A stretch of DNA of 64,000 nucleotides from Tritrichomonas musculus (GCA_039105265.1 JAPFFF010000014.1:2976001-3040000), one strand, 5' to 3'. Counted from the stretch's first letter, positions 10,111 through 20,400 are shown. Program-made: numbers and translations. The notes: generated by a model not told the origin, from the sequence alone.

Positions 10111-10416
10111 AATTTTATACCTTTTAAAAATTTCAATTATTATTTGAAATTTTGAATATAATCTTGGCCTTTCAAATATATCAATTAAAAATGATTAAAA
10201 TACAAAGATGTATATGATTAATTAATTCAATCTTGGTGCAAAATAGTAATTATTTGGATGATGAAAAAAATAAATCATAATTATTGATAATCTCATATCA
10301 ATGAGCATTTAAAATAAAAAAATTAATATTAAAAATATAGATATAGGGTAAGAACCAAGAATTCTCAATATATACAGATGTTTATAATAAATATATAATA
10401 ATATTACAATATGTTT
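10111..10416. other. intergenic between polymerase and exosome genes
   Basis: About 300 bp of AT-rich DNA with no gene visible; it holds the leader of the polymerase gene and the 3' flank of the exosome gene. Confidence 0.5.
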
Positions 10417-11439
10417 CTAAGAAAATAGCGATAATAATGCTGGATTAATGCCTTCATCTTCTTCCTCATATTTATCAGAAGCAGCTTCTTCCCTAAACTC
10501 TTCGATGACTTTTCTTTCAATTTCCTGAGGATTTTCATTGTTTGGTATAATTGGTGTCTCTTCTTTAACTTCATCTTCTAAAGGTACAATATGTGCAAGA
10601 CTTGGTGGAGCTCTATTTCCCATCTGTTTCATCAAAGACTTATGCCATATCTTCGCTACCTGCAATGCATATTCAATTGCTATATTAATATGAGAGTCGG
10701 GATTTGGAGGAAAAACTAACGTCGAAAGAGGGACTCCTCCATTTTTATGGATGGCACATATTTCTCCCTGTGCATTTGCGTATATATTGACAATTCCATC
10801 TAATGCAAGGGTCTCAAGATATGTTGGATCTGCAAAGCAGAGAGGTTGAGGATAAGGTTGTAGTCTAGCGGGCCTTGGGAATTTATGGAAATCTAGATAT
10901 CCAAAAGTAACAGCGATTGGTAAATGATGTAAAACTATTGGTCTCGGTCCCCTAGGTCCAGGTAATTTTGTAGATAAGAGAGAACCAATTAGCGCTAAAT
11001 TTGCTGCTTCGTAAAGTCCGCCATCATTATTCAAAATTATGATATCAGATTTAAGGCACCAAACTTCTTCGCCAATCCTCAAAACAAGACTTTCAAGATC
11101 TAAAGCACGTGTCCTATGTAAGCATTCGCGAATGTGAACAATAGCTTCTGTTTGGAAAGTTTTCAAAATTCGGTTAGGTGATTGTATTGAAATTTGATGA
11201 ACACCTTCTGATGGGCGTTCTTCTGTAGGTTTGATGATTTCTGCTGATGTAGAACATGATACAAGAGTTTTTCCGATATGAACAATAGCTGAATTCTTCG
11301 AAAATTCGAAAGTAACTGGACGAACTTCCATTTTTTCTCTACCATCTGCGCGAGTATTGCATGCACTTAGCATATTTTTCATCGAATCAACTTCATTTCG
11401 TGTATAAAAGTAGCTTTGAACAGAATCATGAATAAGCAT
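10417..11439 (-). CDS. exosome core subunit, RNase PH family, Rrp45/EXOSC9 type
   Basis: 340 aa. After ~28 N-terminal residues the RNase PH fold starts with CNTRADGREKMEVRPVTFEF, then SAIVHIGKTLVSCSTSAEII and KPTEERPSEGVHQISI. This set (R-DGR, E-RP, G-T-V, P-RP-EG) is the signature of the Rrp45/Rrp42 branch rather than the Rrp41 branch. The second half has LESLVLRIGEEVWCLKSDI and NNDGGLYEAANLALIGSLLS, with the NDGG..-A turn of the family, then the LPIAVTFGY and DPTYLETLALDGIVNIYAN strands. Residues ~290-340 form an acidic tail. Eukaryotic ring subunits of this type are catalytically inert and build the six-membered exosome ring. Rrp45 versus Rrp42 is judged from the P-RP-EG motif and the acidic C-terminus. 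Confidence 0.88.
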   Translation of the reverse strand: MLIHDSVQSYFYTRNEVDSMKNMLSACNTRADGREKMEVRPVTFEFSKNSAIVHIGKTLVSCSTSAEIIKPTEERPSEGVHQISIQSPNRILKTFQTEAIVHIRECLHRTRALDLESLVLRIGEEVWCLKSDIIILNNDGGLYEAANLALIGSLLSTKLPGPRGPRPIVLHHLPIAVTFGYLDFHKFPRPARLQPYPQPLCFADPTYLETLALDGIVNIYANAQGEICAIHKNGGVPLSTLVFPPNPDSHINIAIEYALQVAKIWHKSLMKQMGNRAPPSLAHIVPLEDEVKEETPIIPNNENPQEIERKVIEEFREEAASDKYEEEDEGINPALLSLFS

Positions 11440-11447
11440 TAAAATGA
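11440..11447 (-). promoter_or_regulatory. initiator-like box directly before the exosome subunit gene
   Basis: On the minus strand the start codon is preceded directly by TCATTTTA, and by another TCATTAT a few bases upstream. Both fit the trichomonad Inr pattern TCA(C/T)(A/T), placing transcription start under ten bases from the ATG. Confidence 0.45.
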
Positions 11448-11709
11448 ATAATGAAGACCTTCAATTCCATGAAAATTTTCTGTTAATATATGGTCATTGA
11501 TGAATGAAATTTTTTTAAAATTCACAATTTCTTTTTTACAAAGGAGATATATCACAAAAATCAAGCTAGTATATTTAAGCAACTAGATAGCTTCATGCGT
11601 TATTCTAAAAAATGAATATAATAAGTAAAGAAAAAAATAAATATCATTAAAAATGAAAAGAAAATATATTATTTAGAAGTAAAACAAAATAAAATAGAAA
11701 CAAAAATGA

Positions 11710-14082
11710 TTACTCGTTTGCCTTAAAATCAGCTTCAATTTCTTTCAGCAATTCTTCAGATTCATCAATTTCATTTTTCATTTTTTGAATCTTGTCAGGT
11801 AAATCTATCTTTAATTGAGAAAGCTGAGTGTTATATCGTATAAGTTGATCATATGTTGATTCCAAATCAGCAGCTTTACGTCTTAACTCGGGCATTCCTT
11901 CTTCTTCTTTCTCGATTGCTCTTTTCTCAGCTTCACTATTTGCTAATAAAATTTCTTGAGTAGCAATTAATTTAAATTTCTGAACTAAATTTGGAGGTAA
12001 TGAATATGATAGGTTTGGATTTGCATTTGCATTGTTGTCTTCGTCCTTAGCTTGGAAAGAAAGAAAAGATTGAAGTTGTGTTAAGAATTTCATGGCTGAA
12101 AAACTTTTGTCATCTTTTTCGGGCTTTCTAAGCTCCGCTCTGAGTGACAAACAGAATTTTTCGCATTCTTCTCTGTTTTTAAGCATCTGGCTTGGATGGA
12201 ATATTCTAGAGAATTGTTTTGCAAAGTCTTTTAATTCATCTCTCATATCAGGATTTTTTGTACGATACATGATTGCTCTAACGAGATGTGATGAAATTGC
12301 AAGATTCAATGGAAGAGGTGTGATACTTTGTAAAAGTGCTAATATATGTGATGCATCAATTGAAGGAATTATTTCATTATCAATACTGCTTTCAAACTCT
12401 GACAGCTCGTGAGCAAACATCGAAAATTCACTTGTTGTCTTTGTGTCACTCCATCCAAGTGCCATAAGAGCTGTATCACAAATATGTAGAATATCTTCAA
12501 GTGTTGATTTCTCAACATCTTCAAGAGCTGTTGTTGATATCTGCGTTTCAAGAAGTAAATTTGCTTTTTCAATAAGACGATATATGATTGCCGTTGCTGG
12601 AACTATGGGAGCAAATAACGGTTCTATTTGTTTGAGGAGATAGCTAGCTATATTACAATCTATATTATAATCATTACTCGTTTTTTCATATTTTTCAAGA
12701 GTTGATTGGAGAGATGCGATTTTGATTTTTAAATCCGTGGTTTCTTTTGAAACTGGTAATTTTTCTGTTAATTCTTTATCGTATGCCGAAATCTTTCGTT
12801 GAAGCTCTTCTATTGTTTTTTCCTGTTCATCTGAAAGCTCATATTGGTTTTTTAATTTAGCATTTAAAAGATTAAGTTTATTTTTCTTAGAATCAAACTT
12901 CATAGCTTGCTTGTTAATTAATTCGCGAAAAGAATTCTCAAATTTGATATGTTCTTCATTAATTTGTTGAAGAACTTCAATTGATTGGTGAGTTCCCTTC
13001 TTCATTGACTTTTTTTTAGCAATTTTTTCATTTTTTGCATATTTTAAAAGGTCTTCTTCGAGCCTCATTTGATCTGGTAAGTATTTTAATTGAATCTTCA
13101 TTAATTGCTCATCAAGTTCATTTTTTTTCTTTTCCAATTCAGTTTTATATACTTGTTCTTTTTGGTCAATTTTTTCTTTGATGTCCTTATACTTCTTAGC
13201 GTCATTTTTAATTTTTTGAAATTCCTCTTGGCACTTTTTGCTTAAACTAGCGATGATGCTTTCTGGATCTGTTAATCTTGGTGAGTTAGTTGAACTAACA
13301 GATGCACTTGTTGAAGTAACTGCTGGAGTGTTTGCTGTATCAGTTGTGATTGCGTGGTTGAGAAGTCTCGAGGTCAGAGGTAATTGCTGCTGTTTTAATT
13401 TTCCTTGAGCTTTGTTTTCTAGAATGTTTGGTGAAGAAGTTGATGTACGAATTGAACTCGAACCAGAATTTTTCATAGGCACTTGTTGTGAGGTTTGTTG
13501 AGATGAATTAGGTTGTGCTGGTAGCGGTGCCTGCTTGTTATCTTGAAAAGGTTGAGATTGATCGAGTTGTTGTTGATTGGGTTGTTGGGATTGAGCGGGT
13601 GGTTGTGGTTGATTGGGTTGTTGGAATTGAGCGGGTGGTTGTGGTTGAGATTGCTCTTGTTGCTGCTCTTGCTCGGCATTTTGCAAAAGAGGTGACGAGC
13701 TGACAACTGGATTTAGAGTTTGATCAATTTCAGCCATTGATGTTGAAAAGGTAATTTTATGAGGATGAATTGAAACAGATGCAAAATCTGAATTGCTTTT
13801 ACTTGGTGATAATTTTGGATCAGGTTGAAGAGGTTTGGCTTGTTTTATTGTTGTACCTAAAGCCTTTAAAAAAGTTTCATATTGGAGGAAAAAACCATGA
13901 TTTGGTTCACACTCAAAATATTTAACGCCTTTAATAGTTCCATTATTTTTTCCTTTTGGAACATCGACTTCTAAGCCAATCCATAATCCTGGTTTGTCAT
14001 GAAACTCACCTATATATCTAATTGTAGCATTCATTTTAAGGAAAACAATTTTCTCTCCAACTTTATGTTCAAGATTGTCCAT
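11710..14082 (-). CDS. CAP-Gly coiled-coil protein, possible dynactin p150 homologue
   Basis: 790 aa. Residues ~5-70 are a CAP-Gly domain: ATIRYIGEFHDKPGLWIGLE, the microtubule tail-binding loop GKNNGTIKGVKYFECEP (44-60) and HGFFL. Residues ~130-240 are a Gln/Pro/Ser linker with short repeats such as NQPQPPAQSQQPNQ. Residues ~275-480 are long Lys/Glu-rich coiled coil. ~490-700 is a mixed helical region, and ~735-790 is a final coiled coil ending DESEELLKEIEADFKANE. CAP-Gly proteins bind EB-type or tubulin C-terminal tails at microtubule ends. The layout (N-terminal CAP-Gly, basic/Ser linker, two coiled coils around a helical core) fits dynactin p150-Glued but is shorter than animal p150. CLIP-type or tubulin-cofactor proteins are the alternatives. 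It has a single short repeat expansion in the linker. Confidence 0.85.
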   Translation of the reverse strand: MDNLEHKVGEKIVFLKMNATIRYIGEFHDKPGLWIGLEVDVPKGKNNGTIKGVKYFECEPNHGFFLQYETFLKALGTTIKQAKPLQPDPKLSPSKSNSDFASVSIHPHKITFSTSMAEIDQTLNPVVSSSPLLQNAEQEQQQEQSQPQPPAQFQQPNQPQPPAQSQQPNQQQLDQSQPFQDNKQAPLPAQPNSSQQTSQQVPMKNSGSSSIRTSTSSPNILENKAQGKLKQQQLPLTSRLLNHAITTDTANTPAVTSTSASVSSTNSPRLTDPESIIASLSKKCQEEFQKIKNDAKKYKDIKEKIDQKEQVYKTELEKKKNELDEQLMKIQLKYLPDQMRLEEDLLKYAKNEKIAKKKSMKKGTHQSIEVLQQINEEHIKFENSFRELINKQAMKFDSKKNKLNLLNAKLKNQYELSDEQEKTIEELQRKISAYDKELTEKLPVSKETTDLKIKIASLQSTLEKYEKTSNDYNIDCNIASYLLKQIEPLFAPIVPATAIIYRLIEKANLLLETQISTTALEDVEKSTLEDILHICDTALMALGWSDTKTTSEFSMFAHELSEFESSIDNEIIPSIDASHILALLQSITPLPLNLAISSHLVRAIMYRTKNPDMRDELKDFAKQFSRIFHPSQMLKNREECEKFCLSLRAELRKPEKDDKSFSAMKFLTQLQSFLSFQAKDEDNNANANPNLSYSLPPNLVQKFKLIATQEILLANSEAEKRAIEKEEEGMPELRRKAADLESTYDQLIRYNTQLSQLKIDLPDKIQKMKNEIDESEELLKEIEADFKANE

Positions 14083-14251
14083 TTTACATATAAAAAGATT
14101 TAAAATTTTTGAATGGCTTTGAAATAATTCAATTTTAGAGAAATGTCAACTAATAAAAATGATATTTAATCAATATGATTTATTCAAACAAACAAAACAA
14201 TTAAAAATTGGCAAAGAAGTTTTGTAGATCTGAATCATCCAGCTAATAAAA

Positions 14252-15604
14252 TTATAGTTCTGTGATATTGAAAAAATCCGCTTTATCTTCTTTTCTTTCT
14301 TCCTCGTTTTTTACAATTACTGGTTGAGGGGGAAGCCGCATTCCTTCTTCCCAATCAATTAAATCCGTATAATCTTCATAAGAGTTAATTTCAAAATCAT
14401 CTAATGTCTGAGAACTGACCGCTTTTGCGCTCTCTGAATCATCAATTTTTGAATATAAATCGCAATCAACTTTTCTAACACAGAAAAGGACAGAAAGAGC
14501 AACTAGTATGCCAACGTGCTCAATCACATTGAGCATATCTTTAACCCAAAAGTTTAAAACATCTGCAAGTTCTAGAGACATAATGGCAATACAATATGAA
14601 AAATATATAACGAGAATATGTTTAAATAGTGTGTAAATTATATGCTTTTTGTAAATAGGCGTTGTAATAGGGTTGATCCCAGCTCGCTGAATAACATACA
14701 TATGTGCTATTATGTGTCGATCAACAAATTGAATACCGAATATTAATGATGAAAATAAAAATATAAGAAGAATTGAAGTAAGAACGAAAAGGATTATGTC
14801 AAAAACTGTAGTTGAATTAGTTGAACTTAAAGACCGAAGTATAAAGTATATCGAGCAAAAGGTAATAACATCTGTCACATCTTTAGATTTTAAATCTTGA
14901 AAAACGATAAACCATCCTTTTGTAGCAAGGATTATTGCTGATAAAATAAGTATGCTAGATAAAACTCTTGTGGTAATTTCAAAATAGTGTACAAAATTTT
15001 TTCGATCGTGTATGCTATCATTCCAAAGAACAAGGTAGCATAAATAAAGATTTAAAAAAGTGAAAATCATTCCAAGAGATATTAAATTATGAAGCGAATG
15101 ACGGAATGACCGATATTTATATTGGTTTAAAAGCCATGGCATGAAGCAAACAAAAGTAATGCACAACTCTATTGGAATTGAAATAAATGATGGAAGTCTC
15201 CTTGAATCAAGAAGAGAATCGCCATTTGAAAAGCTAACATCGACAGTATATTGCGACGCTTGAGATTTACAGGAAATAATAAGAGTTCGATATGTATCAC
15301 TTTTAGGGATTGTTATTGATAAAGACCCGTAATTTTTATGAATGACTATTGAAGAGTTAATACGGGAAATATGATTTTTGACACGAGAACAAAATTGAGA
15401 TGCATATGAATAAGATAAATGTGGAGTCATTGAATACTCTTTCGAATCTAAAATTGCTATAAAAAAGGTTTCAGAATTAGTATTGGTAATACTTAAGTCG
15501 TATGTGGCACCATGTATAAGGCCAATATCTGGTAGTACTGTAGATATATGAGTGCTATTAATTATATAAGTGCGAAAATAACAGAGAAATGTAAGAAGGA
15601 TCAT
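14252..15604 (-). CDS. seven-TM membrane protein, GOST (GPR107/TMEM87/GPR180)-like
   Basis: 450 aa. An N-terminal hydrophobic stretch (MILLTFLCYFRTYII) looks like a signal peptide. Residues ~17-140 form a luminal/extracellular domain with Ser/Thr-rich strands. About seven hydrophobic segments follow: PIELCITFVCFMPWLL, LISLGMIFTFLNLYLCYLVL, a pair around SSILILSAIILATKGWFIVF, then IILFVLTSILLIFLFSSLIF, ILVIYFSYCIAIMSL and VGILVALSVLFCVR. The C-terminal ~75 residues are cytosolic and acidic (INSYEDYTDLIDWEEG). Luminal domain plus seven TMs, with the 'L-KGW-IV' pattern after TM4, is the arrangement of the Golgi-dynamics GOST superfamily. The family call rests on topology and one motif, so it is tentative; a divergent 7TM receptor is possible. 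Confidence 0.6.
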   Translation of the reverse strand: MILLTFLCYFRTYIINSTHISTVLPDIGLIHGATYDLSITNTNSETFFIAILDSKEYSMTPHLSYSYASQFCSRVKNHISRINSSIVIHKNYGSLSITIPKSDTYRTLIISCKSQASQYTVDVSFSNGDSLLDSRRLPSFISIPIELCITFVCFMPWLLNQYKYRSFRHSLHNLISLGMIFTFLNLYLCYLVLWNDSIHDRKNFVHYFEITTRVLSSILILSAIILATKGWFIVFQDLKSKDVTDVITFCSIYFILRSLSSTNSTTVFDIILFVLTSILLIFLFSSLIFGIQFVDRHIIAHMYVIQRAGINPITTPIYKKHIIYTLFKHILVIYFSYCIAIMSLELADVLNFWVKDMLNVIEHVGILVALSVLFCVRKVDCDLYSKIDDSESAKAVSSQTLDDFEINSYEDYTDLIDWEEGMRLPPQPVIVKNEEERKEDKADFFNITEL

Positions 15605-15616
15605 CTTTACTATAAT

Positions 15617-15624
15617 ATAAATGA
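15617..15624 (-). promoter_or_regulatory. initiator-like box upstream of the seven-TM gene
   Basis: On the minus strand TTTCATCATTTAT lies about 12-25 bases before the ATG; TCATTT is a good Inr match. Confidence 0.35.
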
Positions 15625-16260
15625 TGAAACTTTTTGAATATAGTACGGTGAAATATAAATAGAAAATTATTATTCACTAAAAAATAATCTACTAAATTTG
15701 AATGCACGTTCTTTGAATTTAAATTTTTGATCGTGCTTTATTTCAATTGCCATCATAATTTTTGAATAGTTATTTTAAATATTTTTTTCGTTATCATATT
15801 ATGATTTGTATAATATAATGTAGAATAGTCTATTCTATAGATAATCAGAATTTAATTTTACTATGATATTTTTTATTTGAAAATTAAATGAATCTTTGAA
15901 AATTATTAATCATATAATTATTATATGATTCATATATGTGTTGGTAGACGATCAAAACTCGTTAAATTTTTTAAAATTTTTATTTATGAATTATATATAT
16001 AATAATATAAAAGAAGCATTTAATTAATATAAGTGGCCAAATTAAGATTTCTAATTTTTCAATAGTTATATAAATATTGAAAGTAATTAAAAGCTCCGAA
16101 TTTATATTAAATAAATAAATATATAATAGTATCAAATTATATTACACTTAGTTAAGAAAGGTGGCCGTTAATTTATTTTTCTCAGAGTTCGTTATTATTC
16201 TATCCAATTTTGTTATCTCCTCTCAAACTTTGTTAGGATTTTGAAAGAAAAATAAAATTA

Positions 16261-16387
16261 ACAAATTCCACGTAGCACTTTTTGAGAGCCGAGCTCTCAA
16301 AAAGTGAGGAGCGGAATTTGTAAATCTCTGAATTGCTTTCACTTTTTGAGTTTTTCTCCCTCAAAAAGTGAACCATTCAAGAGATTT
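16261..16387. repeat. two adjacent hairpins sharing the stem CACTTTTTGAG
   Basis: First hairpin: stem CACTTTTTGAGAG (16276-16288) with CTCTCAAAAAGTG (16294-16306), loop CCGAG, extended outside by ACAAATTCC/GGAATTTGT. Second hairpin: stem TTCACTTTTTGAG (16338-16350) with CTCAAAAAGTGAA (16360-16372), loop of nine bases, extended outside by AAATCTCTGAAT/ATTCAAGAGATTT. Both are perfect over 13 bp. Origin unknown: a miniature element or a structured RNA. Confidence 0.6.
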
Positions 16388-16968
16388 TTTAATTTGTAAG
16401 AAGCATTCAAAACATAAAGAAGTTTGAAATAAAATAACGTATCTATTAAAAATAAGTGAATTCTGAAAAAAAAAAAAAAAAAACTCAGATATCATAATAT
16501 ATTCGCATTCTCGAGAACATATCGAATCTTCTTTAATGGAATTCTTGAAAAATTCAGATGATCTTGAAGAAAATTATGAAAATTTAATTTTGAAAATTCG
16601 CAAGATTTAAAAGATGTTTTAAATATAATTATTAGTGTTGTTAAAAGTTATATACAAAAATTCCAAACAGACTTTTGTCAAAATCAAAAAAAATTAAAAT
16701 AGACTTTAAAGACCAATCTAAACATATAAAAACATTTTTAAAGCAAATTTGAATTAATCTTTTTTGATTTTTTTGAGCTAATCTTAATTATTTTTTAGTA
16801 AATTTTCAAAATAAAATTAAGAAAAATATTGTGAAAAAAGGTTATTCAATTTTCTTTATTTATTTTTTATATAACATGTCGAAAAATTAAATAAATGTCA
16901 AAAAAAATTGCGGTTGGGTAACGTATGAGATTTGTACCTTAATAAAACAAAATTATTATCTTTATTTA

Positions 16969-17645
16969 CGTCGTATGTATTTACTGTGATTTTAGACCTT
17001 CGGTCTAAAACCCCAGTAACTCAAGAATTTAAAACCATAACTTTAAACACGAACATTTTATTCAATTTTCAACACCACTGATTCATCACCCCTTCATAAA
17101 TGATTTTAATAAATTTCATCCTCAAATCTCAAAAGTCAAATATTGAAAACATAAATTTTATACGTAAAGTTGCAAAAATGCATTAATTGAGAAGTCATTC
17201 AAATCATAAAATTCGTTAGTAGCAAAAATGCAAAAATGCATTAATTGAGAAGTCATTCAAATCATAAAATCGGTTAGTAGCAAAAATGCAAAAATGCAAG
17301 CTGTAAGAAATGCAAAATTGAATGAAAAAATGCATTAATTGAATATGATTTAACGGTTATTATTTGCAAAATTTTTTAAAAATCCGTTATTTGCAAAAAT
17401 GCATTAATTGAATACTCTCACAAATCGAAAAAATTTTATAAAATACGTTATTTCGGCAATGTCTGCAAATTTGAATACTCTCACAAATCGAAAAAATTTT
17501 ATAAAATACGTTATTTCCGAAATGTCTGATAATTTGAATACTCACACAAATCGAAAAAAATTTTTATAAATAAACGTTCACCTCAAATTATAAAATTATT
17601 TTATCATTTATTTTTATATCACATGTCTCAAAAAAAAATAAATCT
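16969..17645 (+). repeat. left terminal inverted repeat of the Polinton
   Basis: The outer ~145 bp match the right end almost base for base and include the hairpin TAGACC-TTC-GGTCTA. Inside are two ~60-bp direct repeats (about 17165-17290, GCAAAAATGCATTAATTGAG) and three ~65-bp repeats (17410-17560, ACAAATCGAAAAAATTTTAT). The inner border carries ATATCACATGTCTCAAAAAA, also present at the right inner border. Confidence 0.88.
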
Positions 17646-17714
17646 CAAAAGTCAAAAAAATTGAAAACATAAATTTTATACGTAAATGATTAAATTTATT
17701 TTAATATAAAGAAT

Positions 17715-19148
17715 ATGTCAAAATTAAATAGAAATAATTTTAAAGGTTTGAAACTTGATAAACTTAATAAATATATTGAATTAATTAATGAAAAACTTAA
17801 CGTTACTCTTCATGAGTCGCCTTCATGGCAAGGTTCAGTAGCAAATTTAAGGAATTTTTTAAATGAAAATAATTATATACAACATGAAGGTTTGAGAATA
17901 AATGATAAATCAATTTCAAATTTTATTTCTAGATTAAATAATTTTCAAAACAAAAACGATAATTTAAATTTTTTACCAATTAATAAAATGAATAAATCGA
18001 AAATTCCGCAATTAATAAATAATGTTTCTCAATTAAACCAAATGCGTAATCAATCATACGCTAGCTTGGCAGAAAATAACATTAATAAGAAAGACTTAAC
18101 GAAAGCATTAAATGATATGGCGTTTTACCGTGAAAGAATGGCTGCAATTCAACCAACGAAAAAGGCAAAACAAAATAAATACGGTAATGTTGGTATGGAT
18201 GACTTAATTAATGTTGTGGCTAAATTAAATCAAGATGTAAAACAAATTCGAGACGCTCAAAGTGTTGTAAGTGCGAATGAATGGATTAATCGACATGGAT
18301 ATAATGATTTATATGAAGCCACTGGTAAAGATTTAGATGGTGACGGAATACCTGAAGTCGTCGTACAAACAAAAGAAGGTAAAAAGCCTGTAATAGTTAA
18401 TGGATTTACAACCGTTCCGTCATTATTCCCATATCGCAATGCTTATTATAAAGCTTACCCATCTGTGGACCAACGTAAAGAAGCTCATAAACAAGGTATG
18501 AACTTAAGAGGATTTATTAATAATATATATCATCCTGAATTTGATGAAACAGGGCGTACAGTCACTAATTATGCGGGTGAAAGTTGGCAAGACTTTGAAA
18601 CAAAACTAAAAGCTGCTGGTATCGATGAAAAGCACTTAATCAAACCAAAGAAACGTTCAACTTATCAGGCATTTGTTGGTAAGTGTATCTCTCCAATTTA
18701 TCAAGGTATCAAATACCTCAACGGTGTAAAATTACCATTCACACTTACACAAATGGCAACGGTTATATGGAATCAATTTGCTTTACTTCCTGCAATGGTT
18801 TATGTTTATGGTGAAAGTGTTATGAATGTTAATGAGGATCAATGGAAGAATTTAAGAGGAAAGAAAGCAGTTAAAGAAGCTATTGAGTTCATAGTTCACG
18901 ATTATTTAATTAATCCTGTAAAAATTGCTGATTTTGTACCTACTGCATGTGAAATGTGTAATAAATCTGGACTACCAGTTAACCCTGAACATATTCCATT
19001 AGTTGCTAAAGCAACAATTGCAATAATACTCCAAGGAATAAATGCATTACCTCCAAATCCAAGTGATTTTAATAAATGGTTTGATGCTAATGTTCAATCA
19101 CAAGTACAAGCATTACAAACATCAGCAATCGTAGAAGAACCTGAATAA
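17715..19148 (+). CDS. Polinton protein, 477 aa, probable virion component
   Basis: First gene inside the left terminal repeat. The N-terminal half is Asn/Lys-rich and helical. At ~215-240 there is a calcium-loop-like DLDGDGIPEVVVQTKEGK followed by a beta-rich stretch. The C-terminal half has longer hydrophobic helices (LPFTLTQMATVIWNQFALLP, then VAKATIAIILQGINALPP). It sits beside the packaging ATPase, in the structural half of the element. No named family recognised; a minor structural or membrane-interacting virion protein is an inference from position. The start is supported by a TTTTAATATAAAGAAT leader like that of other genes in the element. Confidence 0.7.
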   Translation: MSKLNRNNFKGLKLDKLNKYIELINEKLNVTLHESPSWQGSVANLRNFLNENNYIQHEGLRINDKSISNFISRLNNFQNKNDNLNFLPINKMNKSKIPQLINNVSQLNQMRNQSYASLAENNINKKDLTKALNDMAFYRERMAAIQPTKKAKQNKYGNVGMDDLINVVAKLNQDVKQIRDAQSVVSANEWINRHGYNDLYEATGKDLDGDGIPEVVVQTKEGKKPVIVNGFTTVPSLFPYRNAYYKAYPSVDQRKEAHKQGMNLRGFINNIYHPEFDETGRTVTNYAGESWQDFETKLKAAGIDEKHLIKPKKRSTYQAFVGKCISPIYQGIKYLNGVKLPFTLTQMATVIWNQFALLPAMVYVYGESVMNVNEDQWKNLRGKKAVKEAIEFIVHDYLINPVKIADFVPTACEMCNKSGLPVNPEHIPLVAKATIAIILQGINALPPNPSDFNKWFDANVQSQVQALQTSAIVEEPE

Positions 19149-19255
19149 TAAATTTTACGAAATGTGTTAATATCTAATTTCAGTTAATGATTCATAAACA
19201 TAAAAATATATTTTTATCAATAATTAAAATAAACTTTTACATTAATATATAGAAA

Positions 19256-20089
19256 ATGAACACATCATTAGAGAATATGGTTAAAACGCACGTTATGAAT
19301 ACGTTGAAAACCTATACTATGAATAAAAATGAAAGCCTAATTTCTGAAATACACCCTGAGGTTAATATTAGGTTAAATAGTGTTAACGTCATAGTTGGTA
19401 AGCAATCATCAGGAAAGACTGTGATAGCATTAAAGGAAATCATCAAATTAGGTGTATTAAACACTCATCACTTATTTATCTACGTTACAAAAGACGGTCA
19501 GGAATCAGATAAGACATTTTTAGCATTAAAGCCACTTCTTATGATTCCATATATTATAATTAGTGAACAAGAAGCTGTTGAATTTATGAAGGATTTAATC
19601 TCAGCAAAGAATTTATATAATCTTATCAAACGGGAAAACTTGCAGGATAAAATAGATGATCAACAAAAAGAGGATATGTTTAAAATGCTTGCCGTTTCTG
19701 ATTTCAACCGAGAAGTATTGCATACAATCGTTTTATTCGATGATATCTCAAATAGTAAACTCTTTTCTTCAGAAGAATCTTATTTTAGCCAATTAATACG
19801 TAGATGTAGACATATAAATTTTTCATTCCTCCTTTTAATTCAAGGTTGGAAAGGATTAAAACCTCATGTTAAAAATGAAATATCAACATTATTTATATTT
19901 CCATGTTTCAATAAACAACAATTACGTTATATTTATTCACAATCAGCATCTAATTTATCATTTGATGAATTTTATGAAATGTATTCAAAAATATTGAAAC
20001 GAAAAACTGAAGATTGTGAAAGTCATCCATATATGATCATTCAAGTTGTCGATGGCGGTAATACATCAATAGAACTTGACGATTCCTGA
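19256..20089 (+). CDS. Polinton packaging ATPase (A32/FtsK-HerA type)
   Basis: 277 aa P-loop ATPase. Walker A is GKQSSGKT (48-55) preceded by a hydrophobic strand VNVIV, and Walker B is TIVLFDDIS (D162/D163). A later FSFLLLIQGW strand carries the polar sensor position. Size, spacing and short N-terminus match the A32-like genome-packaging ATPases of Polintons, virophages and large DNA viruses, which pump DNA into capsids. Its 3' end overlaps by 49 bases the convergent small gene 20041-20400. Confidence 0.85.
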   Translation: MNTSLENMVKTHVMNTLKTYTMNKNESLISEIHPEVNIRLNSVNVIVGKQSSGKTVIALKEIIKLGVLNTHHLFIYVTKDGQESDKTFLALKPLLMIPYIIISEQEAVEFMKDLISAKNLYNLIKRENLQDKIDDQQKEDMFKMLAVSDFNREVLHTIVLFDDISNSKLFSSEESYFSQLIRRCRHINFSFLLLIQGWKGLKPHVKNEISTLFIFPCFNKQQLRYIYSQSASNLSFDEFYEMYSKILKRKTEDCESHPYMIIQVVDGGNTSIELDDS

Positions 20090-20400
20090 AGAAATGATAT
20101 AATTTTATTTACTGTATTTCTGATTTCATTTATTTCATTCCTTAATTCTTCAATGGCATCCGTCCTGGGCGAAGCCTTACTAACTATCTCTTTTTCGTCT
20201 TTTTCAACCCATTTCTTTAACATCAACACACCCTTTATTTTTGTAATTCTATACCCATCGATTTTATACATTTTGTTTAATTTATGAGTCGTTAACTTAT
20301 CCACTTCTTCCTTATTCTTTGAATACCATAAATTAAATTCATCTACTGTTTTAAATTCTTTTAAATAGTTTTTAATTGGTTCAATAACTTTTAAATCCAT
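20041..20400 (-). CDS. small Polinton protein, 119 aa
   Basis: Convergent with, and overlapping, the ATPase gene. Basic and helical: KNYLKEFKTVDEFNLWYSKN, then YRITKIKGVLMLKKWVEKDE and a Ser-rich tail. No signal or membrane segment. Not recognised; a DNA-binding or assembly role is possible. Confidence 0.55.
   Translation of the reverse strand: MDLKVIEPIKNYLKEFKTVDEFNLWYSKNKEEVDKLTTHKLNKMYKIDGYRITKIKGVLMLKKWVEKDEKEIVSKASPRTDAIEELRNEINEIRNTVNKIISFLQESSSSIDVLPPSTT

Larger units (their letters stand above)
15605..16968. other. intergenic stretch up to the Polinton; hairpins and one half-element
   Basis: No gene seen. It holds a pair of strong hairpins (16261-16387), a poly-A tract near 16467-16483, and at 16938 the end of a GGTACAAAT-type small element (GGTACAAATCTCATACGTTA on the minus strand, then CCGCAATTTTTTTTGACA as in copy 1), flanked by TTAA at 16939-16942. 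I found no matching left end for it. Confidence 0.55.

Noticed and set aside
13473-13706. Short frames on both strands opposite the Gln/Pro linker of the CAP-Gly gene
   Set aside because: Low-complexity shadows produced by the CAA/CCA-type repeats of the real gene.
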